A program made the position numbers and the translations under genes. A stretch of 7,243 nt of DNA from SAR324 cluster bacterium. Lineage in GTDB: Bacteria > Bdellovibrionota > UBA2361 > JAAZON01. Under the pieces are notes generated by a model, which made no database searches, had not been told where the DNA came from, and saw only the letters and a program-made list of their open reading frames with translations. Positions 1 to 5,035 of the stretch are shown piece after piece; position 1 is the first letter of the stretch; every line of letters starts with the position of its first letter. Location of the stretch: the NCBI GenBank assembly GCA_012797725.1, contig JAAZON010000374.1, positions 1-7,243 on the forward strand. Reading direction: 5' to 3'.

Positions 1-462
1 ACTACTCCTCGATCTAGCCTCTTCCCATAGCTGCTCAGAAGCTTGTTGAATTTCAGGAGGATGCTCTGTACTAACATATTCACCCGGCCGATCGGTATTT
101 GCCCTACGCGATTGGGAGAGTCGTCTGAATGTTACTTCATACAGAAGGTCATAGGATCTCTTTGCGTGTTTTCTTGACCATTGCACTATGCGACTTTCAT
201 CTCTTATTCGGGAAGCAATTGAGAATCCTTCTGATACAAAATTCTCATTTGTAATCTGAAAACCCGGGTGGTATTTGGGGATCTGAAGAGAAATAACCGC
301 GTTGGAATCCTGCCCTCTAAATGAGACTCTTGCTTCTACTCTATAAGAAGGATCGTGGCTTTCTGGAAGAAGAGGCAAATCAAGTATCAGGATCTTATAG
401 ACAATCGATAAGCCTGCAATAATGAACAATAAAGAAACGAGCGGTTTAATGCTTCGCTTCAT
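1..462 (-). CDS. UUP1-type inactive transglutaminase/7TM protein, N-terminal part (runs off left edge)
   Basis: The open frame reads leftward from an ATG at 462-460 and has no stop before the window edge, giving 154 N-terminal residues. It begins MKRSIKPLVSLLFIIAGLSI, an uncleaved-looking membrane anchor at about residues 7-25. The next stretch (VYKILILDLPLLPES, then YRVEARVSF at about residue 40) is typical of the N-terminus of the family called 'inactive transglutaminase fused to 7 transmembrane helices' (UUP1 type, Pfam PF14400 followed by PF14402). Further family-like segments are PGFQITNENFVSEGF and a later beta-rich YDLLYEVTFRR. In full-length relatives a degenerate transglutaminase-like periplasmic domain precedes seven membrane helices; those parts lie outside the window. 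The start codon sits inside the end of the preceding protease gene (17-base overlap), which argues for translational coupling. There is no strong Shine-Dalgarno, only a weak purine stretch. The family call is from remembered sequence pattern. The biochemical role is unknown, but relatives are found with retropepsin-like proteases and RimK-like ATP-grasp enzymes. Confidence 0.8.
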   Translation of the reverse strand, partial: MKRSIKPLVSLLFIIAGLSIVYKILILDLPLLPESHDPSYRVEARVSFRGQDSNAVISLQIPKYHPGFQITNENFVSEGFSIASRIRDESRIVQWSRKHAKRSYDLLYEVTFRRLSQSRRANTDRPGEYVSTEHPPEIQQASEQLWEEARSRSS

Positions 463-997
463 AAGGATACTTCATCTTCTTCTTATTTTTCTCTAAAATC
501 TTGCACACTGGATCAACCGTGTAAGAACGTGAACTATCGATTACGAGATTGCCTGTTATAAAATCGCGTCCTATCAGCATCGGATATGCCAGATCAGAGC
601 GGTCTGCTAAATTTGCATCTACCATCATGTAGAAATTCCCCATGCATACCCCAAGTCTAACAACTGGGCGTTTATCTATCTTTCCATTGTCTCGTTTAAT
701 ACTAACAGTTTTCAACACTTTTAACTCCATTTGTCGCTGCTCACCTTCTCGATTTCTTATGGAGAAGCGAACCCACAGCTCGGGGCCTTTTTGAAAGAAC
801 TGGGCATTTTCTGAACTCAATGACGAGCTGTCGGCTCCCGTGTCAAGTTTTGCCCGCAATACTATATCTCCTGGATCTATTTTTACGGTCTCTATTCTTC
901 CCACGATTGGCCGTTCCAGACTTTTTGCCTCATCAATCTCTAGAACACACAGACTACAAATAAGCAAAGATATGATAAGCTTGCCGCTCTTAATCAC
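446..997 (-). CDS. Secreted retropepsin-like aspartic protease (PF05618 'zinc protease' family), intact DTGA
   Basis: This is a 183-residue protein with a hydrophobic signal sequence (about residues 6-19, probable cleavage near DEA-KS at 22-26). The mature part fits the PF05618 family, historically annotated 'ATP-dependent zinc protease' but with a retropepsin-like fold. The pattern runs VGRIETVKI at 32-40, AKLDTGADSSSL at 49-60 with catalytic D52-T53-G54-A55, WVRF at 75-78, then ADRSDLAYPMLIGRDF at 131-146. That last element (RS-x-x-x-YP-x-LIGR) is a family hallmark. Such proteins probably work as homodimers, because each chain has one DTG motif. The start is a GTG at 997-995 overlapping the upstream TGA (GTGA), with a good GAGG at 1008-1005 spaced seven bases away. 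C118 and C165 could form a disulfide outside the cytoplasm. The neighbours are a paralogous protease upstream and a UUP1-type 7TM protein downstream, so it probably acts on or with that envelope protein. Its substrate is unknown. Confidence 0.88.
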   Translation of the reverse strand: MIKSGKLIISLLICSLCVLEIDEAKSLERPIVGRIETVKIDPGDIVLRAKLDTGADSSSLSSENAQFFQKGPELWVRFSIRNREGEQRQMELKVLKTVSIKRDNGKIDKRPVVRLGVCMGNFYMMVDANLADRSDLAYPMLIGRDFITGNLVIDSSRSYTVDPVCKILEKNKKKMKYPYEAKH

Positions 998-1590
998 TTC
1001 TTGTCCTCACCTTCACTAATAAATTGAGATTGGCTGCCCTCTTCTGCGGTAATTGTTTCTACAGAGCCAAGATCTTTTCCTTTCTCTCCACATTCAGGTG
1101 AACTTGAAAGCTTAGCAGACGGATCAATTAACACATTCCCTTCCAAAGCTTGACGGCCTATCTTGATATCATAATCATCATGCTTTTTATCGATTAATCT
1201 GACCTCGTCTTCAAAATACGATTTTCCTAGACACATTCCAAGGCTAATAACATGGTACTCTTTTTGTTTGCCATCAGGCTCTTTTATCTTCTCCGACCTC
1301 AAAATATCACGGCTAATTTTCGCGCTCGTACCATACCGATCACTTAACTCAAAGCTGACCATTAATTTTTTAGATTTTCGTAATTTTTTTATGTTCTCAC
1401 CATAAATCGAAGAATAGCTCGAGCCTGGATCTAATTTGGCCTGAAGAATTAAATCACCGGGGGATATCTTCACCTTCTCAATCCATCCAACAGTTTGTCT
1501 TTTTTTTCTAGGCTCGAACTCATCCTGAGCCGAACAGAAAATTGGAAATATGCTCAAAAATAACAGTAGGCTATAAAAATATCTTTTCAT
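994..1590 (-). CDS. Secreted retropepsin-like paralogue with altered active site (DPGS)
   Basis: This 198-residue protein is a clear paralogue of its downstream neighbour. A signal peptide spans about residues 1-21 (MKRYFYSLLLFLSIFPIFCSA, likely cut before QDEF). The segment VGWIEKVKISPGDLILQAKLDPGSSYSS at 34-61 aligns with VGRIETVKIDPGDIVLRAKLDTGADSSS of the neighbour. The catalytic D54 is kept, but the DTGA motif has become DPGS (54-57). The second hallmark is also eroded: RSDLAYPMLIGR is replaced by KKHDDYDIKIGR (135-146), keeping only IGR. Threonine after the catalytic aspartate is nearly universal in active aspartic proteases, so this is probably a weak or inactive enzyme, perhaps a partner in a heterodimer. 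C120 and C167 keep the same 47-residue spacing as in the neighbour. A Ser/Glu-rich tail (about 170-198) is unique to this copy. It is the first gene of the leftward operon. Its ATG is at 1590-1588, with only a weak GGTGG upstream. Confidence 0.82.
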   Translation of the reverse strand: MKRYFYSLLLFLSIFPIFCSAQDEFEPRKKRQTVGWIEKVKISPGDLILQAKLDPGSSYSSIYGENIKKLRKSKKLMVSFELSDRYGTSAKISRDILRSEKIKEPDGKQKEYHVISLGMCLGKSYFEDEVRLIDKKHDDYDIKIGRQALEGNVLIDPSAKLSSSPECGEKGKDLGSVETITAEEGSQSQFISEGEDKK

Positions 1591-1650
1591 AGGATTAGGC
1601 CACCAACTTGCTAAGTAAATTTACACTATCAAATCTGCCTCAAGTTATTA

Positions 1651-1703
1651 TTTGGCACAAGCTAGACTAAGTACCAAAGTTATTGTTGTTTTGGCACTTA
1701 GTC
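1651..1703. repeat. Three alternating TTTGGYAC / GTRCCAAA motifs forming competing stems
   Basis: TTTGGCAC occurs at 1651-1658 and again at 1690-1697, and the near-complement GTACCAAA lies between them at 1671-1678. Start-to-start spacings are 20 and 19 bases, close to two helical turns. The central copy belongs to a longer inverted repeat: GACTAAGTACCAAA (1665-1678) against TTTGGCACTTAGTC (1690-1703), 14 pairs with one mismatch and an 11-base loop. The mismatch is A/C on the plus strand but becomes a G-U wobble on the minus strand, so an RNA hairpin would be more stable in the leader of the protease operon. The same central segment can instead pair with the copy at 1651-1658, so the two stems exclude each other. 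The structure is seen directly; an operator or leader-switch role is inference. Confidence 0.6.
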
Positions 1704-1705
1704 CC

Positions 1706-1741
1706 GCTTGCCCTCTGAGCTCTTACCTAAGAGCTTGCCCT
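1706..1741. repeat. Near-perfect 18-base palindrome flanked by a direct repeat
   Basis: AGCTCTTA (1718-1725) and TAAGAGCT (1728-1735) are perfect inverted copies separated by CC. The direct repeat GCTTGCCCT occurs at 1706-1714 and 1733-1741, so the second copy overlaps the right palindrome arm. The short gap suits a dimeric DNA-binding protein better than an RNA hairpin. No T-tract follows on either strand, so it is not a terminator. It lies between the divergent operons and may be an operator. Confidence 0.45.
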
Positions 1742-1879
1742 AATTTTACCGAAAGAAGCGAATATGAAGGGAAATTGCCCATAACAGAGAAAGGGGCTTT
1801 AATCTTAAGGGCTCTTTGGCGCCGATCTCTAATGAGGCACAACCTGTGTTACGGCCCACAAATATGTTATATTTCCACA

Positions 1880-3460
1880 ATGACTGAGTTGAATCATGAA
1901 GCAAGGCGAGGGCCAGAAAACATAGTTGAGACCCCTAGGAAAACCAAATACACTCATGGTCTCTCAAAAGTGCTCCCTTCAATTGATGAGACTCAAAATT
2001 CATTAGATTTACTATACTCTGCTATGGTGGCTTTTAAAGCAGTGGTACCACCACTGACTGAGAGGGAACGCTTTGTTCCAAGCTTGATCCCAGAAGAAGT
2101 GATTTCCACCTTAATGAAAATAGATTTGTATAGGCGATATCAAAGTCTGCAAAACAAGACCCCGATTGAGATTTTGTTTGCCGCAAATTGGAACGAACTT
2201 AATAGATACCGGCAATACAAAAAGCAGCGCTACGTTTCCCTCTCCTTTTTGAAACGTTGGTCTGATTTGTCTCCCTCAAATGAAGTGGCCCAGCCTATAA
2301 TGAGATATTTAAGAGGCGAAAACCAAAGTTCCTTCGACTTCCTGATGCCCTGGGGACAATGGCTGACTACTATTTCAAGAAATGCGCTTGACGGATCTTT
2401 TGCCCTTCTTGAAGCACAGAGAGATGGTACCTTAAACATCTCAGATCAAAAGGAACGCATTAAGGTATTGGAAACTGCACATCGATATTTTGCAGTCCTT
2501 TTCACAGCAGGGATGGCTCTTCATTCGGCTATTGATCTTTTTGAAAAGACTCAAAAAGGGAAAGAACTTAAAGCTAAAGCATTTGAGGATCCTCTATCTC
2601 CAGAGGCAAAAAGCTGGGAAAGTCTCATGAATGCTAAAGATCGGGCAGTCTTTGCGTTTAGATCATACGAATATCAAGATGGGCTTTTAACTTTAGGAAT
2701 GGTGCCAATTTTACAAGATTTTGTCATTAAGCGTTTTGAGCTTCTTAGCACCCCCGAAGATGAAAGGCGTCCTTTTAAACGTGCTCTTTATATGAGCAGA
2801 AATTCAAAACTCCTTCAGTTGGCAAAGAGAGCATTGGGAGAAAATACATTAAATGAGCTTTCCAACCCTGTTGATTGTGAAACTCCAGAACTAAAAAAGA
2901 AACTTTTAAGAAGCAGAAAACAGGAAATCAGCAAGTTCTTTTCTGAAATGAGCGAATCAAGTCAATTCATGACTGAAAAGGAAAAGAAATTAATTGAGGT
3001 ACTAGTCTCCGAACTTGCTTCCGAGAATCCTAGATTTATTATAATCTACACTGAATCTGCACAATGTGCGCGGCACTTAAGCCATCGCTTGGCAAACAAT
3101 GAGCAACTGCGAAGGGCAGGAGTTGCCAAAGCACAGCTAATCGGAAGAAACATCGCAAAAGACAAACGAAAGGATTTAATTATAGAATTGAAAAGCGGCG
3201 ATGTGACATATATTATTGCTACGGCCATTTCGAACATTCCCGCAGAGGAACTAAATGGCAATGTGTTTCTCATTACCTATTCTCAGCATCCAGAGCCTTT
3301 GAAAAAGTATCCCTGGACAGCAGCTTTGATTAAAAACAGCGCCATTCATTCCCGCCAAATTGAGTCTATTGGCTCATCAGACTTGCACAGACGGCGCCGT
3401 GCAGCAAAAAGAGCGGGCAGAAAGCCAAGGAACCCCTCGACAAATACTGAAGCCTCCTAA
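1880..3460 (+). CDS. Protein with degenerate SF2 helicase C-terminal domain (Hef/FANCM-like), no ATP-binding half
   Basis: I place the start at the ATG at 1880 (526 residues, beginning MTELNHEARRG). The frame is open back to a TTG at 1652, but that part overlaps repeats and has no protein-like pattern. No candidate start has a clear Shine-Dalgarno. Residues about 40-370 are mostly helical, charged and unrecognised. Residues about 384-465 resemble the second RecA-like domain of superfamily-2 helicases of the Hef/FANCM type: RFIIIYTES (motif IV-like, 3032-3058), then QLIGRN, then KRKDLIIELKSGDVTYIIATAI leading into a motif V-like region. In place of the usual GEEGLDVP it has SNIPAEEL, and the QxxGRxxR of motif VI is absent. 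There is no Walker A and no DEAH box anywhere. The C-terminus is very basic (HRRRRAAKRAGRKPRN), suggesting nucleic acid binding. It is therefore unlikely to be an ATPase by itself. The nuclease-fold gene starts 25 bases downstream. The helicase link is my pattern reading and could be wrong in detail; the coding call is firm. Confidence 0.8.
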   Translation: MTELNHEARRGPENIVETPRKTKYTHGLSKVLPSIDETQNSLDLLYSAMVAFKAVVPPLTERERFVPSLIPEEVISTLMKIDLYRRYQSLQNKTPIEILFAANWNELNRYRQYKKQRYVSLSFLKRWSDLSPSNEVAQPIMRYLRGENQSSFDFLMPWGQWLTTISRNALDGSFALLEAQRDGTLNISDQKERIKVLETAHRYFAVLFTAGMALHSAIDLFEKTQKGKELKAKAFEDPLSPEAKSWESLMNAKDRAVFAFRSYEYQDGLLTLGMVPILQDFVIKRFELLSTPEDERRPFKRALYMSRNSKLLQLAKRALGENTLNELSNPVDCETPELKKKLLRSRKQEISKFFSEMSESSQFMTEKEKKLIEVLVSELASENPRFIIIYTESAQCARHLSHRLANNEQLRRAGVAKAQLIGRNIAKDKRKDLIIELKSGDVTYIIATAISNIPAEELNGNVFLITYSQHPEPLKKYPWTAALIKNSAIHSRQIESIGSSDLHRRRRAAKRAGRKPRNPSTNTEAS

Positions 3461-3485
3461 GCATATTTTATGCTAAGGTTTCAAT

Positions 3486-3908
3486 ATGAAGCAGACAGAT
3501 GCATTGAATCTTGCACTTAACTCACCCGAAGCATGGATCTACATAGGCCTTGCCGTCCTCCTCCTTTTCCTTTTTGTTTTCCGAAAGCAAATAATTCGGA
3601 AAATCTTTGCCTTGGATGACATAGGGCAGCAGATTCTTGAACAAAAAAAGAGTTCGGAAGTTAGAATCGGGCGTATTGTTGAAGCAATTAGTCCCGTACT
3701 TAAAGACTTCCCAGTTGATGTAAAAAAAGAAGGGACCAGTTTGGCGTATGTGGGAAAGCCCATTGACTACATACATTTCGACCCAAATGTTGGCATTACT
3801 TTCATTGAGATCAAAAGCGGTAATGCCAAACTAAGCTCCGACCAGAAGAAACTTAAAGCTCTGGTGAATCAGGGAAAGATTTCTTGGGTAGAATACAGGG
3901 TGAAATAA
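3486..3908 (+). CDS. Membrane-anchored Holliday junction resolvase-related endonuclease (PF10107-like)
   Basis: This is a 140-residue protein. One membrane helix spans about residues 17-34 (WIYIGLAVLLLFLFVFRK), followed by a short basic linker and a soluble domain from about residue 55. The domain matches the family described as endonuclease related to archaeal Holliday junction resolvase (PF10107): SSEVRIGRIVEAISP with E66, then VGKPIDYIHFD with D94, then GITFIEIKSG with E108-x-K110, then LSSDQKKLKALVNQGKISWVEYRV. D94 and E108-x-K110 make up a complete PD-(D/E)XK-type metal-binding set, so the nuclease could be active. By the positive-inside rule the catalytic part should face the cytoplasm. 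The start has a good AAGG (3475-3478) seven bases before the ATG. A small perfect stem, AGCATA/TATGCT (3460-3474), sits between the two genes of this likely operon. The cellular role is unknown. Pairing with a helicase-derived protein suggests DNA processing, which is inference. Confidence 0.85.
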   Translation: MKQTDALNLALNSPEAWIYIGLAVLLLFLFVFRKQIIRKIFALDDIGQQILEQKKSSEVRIGRIVEAISPVLKDFPVDVKKEGTSLAYVGKPIDYIHFDPNVGITFIEIKSGNAKLSSDQKKLKALVNQGKISWVEYRVK

Positions 3909-4012
3909 ATTAACCCTTGGAATCAAAATAGGAAGTCTTCTTTGTTAACTCTATCCCCCCCGTATTCGAGCATGCATTTCAAATGCCGGTATAACATCAG
4001 ATTTGGAGCAAT

Positions 4013-4055
4013 GCCCCCAGAGAAATGTCCGCAAAACATTTGTTTTTTTGGGGGC
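4013..4055 (+). terminator. Candidate terminator hairpin between convergent genes
   Basis: GCCCCCA (4013-4019) pairs perfectly with TGGGGGC (4049-4055). Nested inside, AAATGT (4023-4028) pairs with ACATTT (4036-4041), followed after one G by seven T (4043-4049). The inner stem plus T-tract could act as a weak rho-independent terminator for the helicase/nuclease operon on the plus strand, but the outer G-rich arm uses the last T of the tract, so the two structures compete. It lies about 105 bases after the nuclease stop. Confidence 0.4.
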
Positions 4056-4061
4056 TTCGGC

Positions 4062-4086
4062 TTCGAGCTCAGGCCGAGGGCTCGAG
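4062..4086. repeat. GC-rich inverted repeat between convergent genes
   Basis: TTCGAGC (4062-4068) pairs with GCTCGAG (4080-4086), including one wobble, over an 11-base loop. The stretch is clearly more GC-rich than its surroundings and follows the C/G-stem hairpin directly. No T-tract follows on either strand, so on its own it is not an intrinsic terminator; it may stabilise RNA 3' ends of either convergent operon. Between 4087 and 4163 I see nothing further apart from a short dyad ACAATGATTGT (4142-4152). Confidence 0.35.
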
Positions 4087-4163
4087 TCGCTCAGAAGAAC
4101 GACCAGACAATAAGGCTAGATAAGCCCATAGAACAATGAAAACAATGATTGTCAATGCTTTTC

Positions 4164-5033
4164 CTAGTCCGGCAAAGGCCCTGTTGCAACATGAAGAACA
4201 GCAGCGTTAGAGCCATCAACACCAACCACCATAACATAGCCAGCACGCTCTATCGTGGTTGCTGTTGTTGCCGTGTTTGCCATAAAACCAGAACTCGGTG
4301 CAAACAATTCAGAGTCTGGTTTCCAATATGGTTGTTTATTAGGTCGGTTGATTCTTAATTTGCCATTTTCAATTTGGCCACAAAATATTGAACACGGCCC
4401 ACCCCTTCTTAGAGCATCATTTAAGAATTTGCGGTCATATTGGGAGATCTCAACAGCCTTTGCTATTCCTTCAGTGGTGGAAATAATTTTCGCTTTGTTG
4501 GTATAACGGCTCTCAGCATCATAGAGAAATACTGCTGGCGTCGCTCCAGTTTTAGGCACAGCAATGAAAACTGCATTGTAATTAATTGCTGTTGTAAGAG
4601 CAGTCGGCGTTGCTTCATTCCCTTGAAATGTAGACACATAAGCACGGTAACCATTAGTCATACCACCATTTGACCAAGCAGCTTTTGACAAGAAAACTAC
4701 ATGCTCTTTATCAAGCCTTTGAACTTTTCTTTGCATGAAGAGAGCATGCGTCCCTTTTGTTTTCCTGCTTGTTAACCTCCCAACAACAACCAGACTATTT
4801 CCATGACGCTCGAGAATCGAGAAGTTCTCAGTGTAGAGATTGCTTCCTTTTTCTTCCACGTAACCACCTGCATAGAGTAGTTTGTCATCAAGGAACGAAA
4901 CCGTTTTCACTGGATGCCCTAAGGTTATTTGCTCACCGGTTCTATCACGGGCCGTCCTTATATGTGAGGAACATCCCCCAAATACCAAGCTTAACGAGGC
5001 AAGAGCGATACTTGTTGTTTGCCTTACATTCAT
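4164..5033 (-). CDS. Putative lipoprotein of unknown function
   Basis: This is a 289-residue protein. The N-terminus MNVRQTTSIALASLSLVFGG followed by C21 looks like a lipoprotein signal, with n-region Arg, a hydrophobic core, and GGC at the predicted cleavage site. The phenylalanine at -3 departs from the usual leucine, so lipidation is likely rather than certain. The rest is rich in beta-like alternation (LVVVGRL, HVVFLS, AVFIAVP, YVMVVGV), and repeated short sheets with polar loops could make a propeller or sandwich. C214 and C218 (CSIFC) form a close pair that may be disulfide-bonded. A Thr/Ala-rich NTATTATT lies near residue 253. I recognise no family. It starts two bases after the stop of the upstream 495-residue exported protein, with AAGG five bases before the ATG, so the two are surely co-transcribed and probably act together at the envelope. 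It converges with the nuclease gene to its left. Confidence 0.8.
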   Translation of the reverse strand: MNVRQTTSIALASLSLVFGGCSSHIRTARDRTGEQITLGHPVKTVSFLDDKLLYAGGYVEEKGSNLYTENFSILERHGNSLVVVGRLTSRKTKGTHALFMQRKVQRLDKEHVVFLSKAAWSNGGMTNGYRAYVSTFQGNEATPTALTTAINYNAVFIAVPKTGATPAVFLYDAESRYTNKAKIISTTEGIAKAVEISQYDRKFLNDALRRGGPCSIFCGQIENGKLRINRPNKQPYWKPDSELFAPSSGFMANTATTATTIERAGYVMVVGVDGSNAAVLHVATGPLPD

Positions 5034-5035
5034 AA

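Larger units (their letters stand above)
1591..1879. promoter_or_regulatory. Divergent intergenic control region rich in inverted repeats
   Basis: This stretch lies between the leftward protease operon and the rightward helicase-like gene, so promoters for both should be here. I see no strong sigma-70 pair on the minus strand; the AT-rich part around 1611-1650 includes a 10-base palindrome GTAAATTTAC (1615-1624). On the plus strand, TATATT at 1868-1873 could be a -10 box that would place transcription start at or next to the ATG at 1880, but the -35 position is poor. The frame of the downstream gene stays open back to a TTG at 1652. I treat that extension as non-coding because it overlaps dense repeats (listed separately) and contains no recognisable protein pattern. 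Confidence 0.45.

Noticed and set aside
2230..3273. Minus-strand open frames at 2230-2439 and 3046-3273
   Set aside because: Both are antisense shadows of the helicase-like gene, with no ribosome binding site or family resemblance.
3522..3776. Minus-strand open frames antisense to the nuclease gene
   Set aside because: The plus-strand frame carries the complete PD-(D/E)XK motif set; these are shadows.
3942..4139. 65-codon plus-strand frame in the convergent gap
   Set aside because: It runs through the two hairpins, is rich in Cys/Pro/Arg without pattern, and lacks a Shine-Dalgarno.
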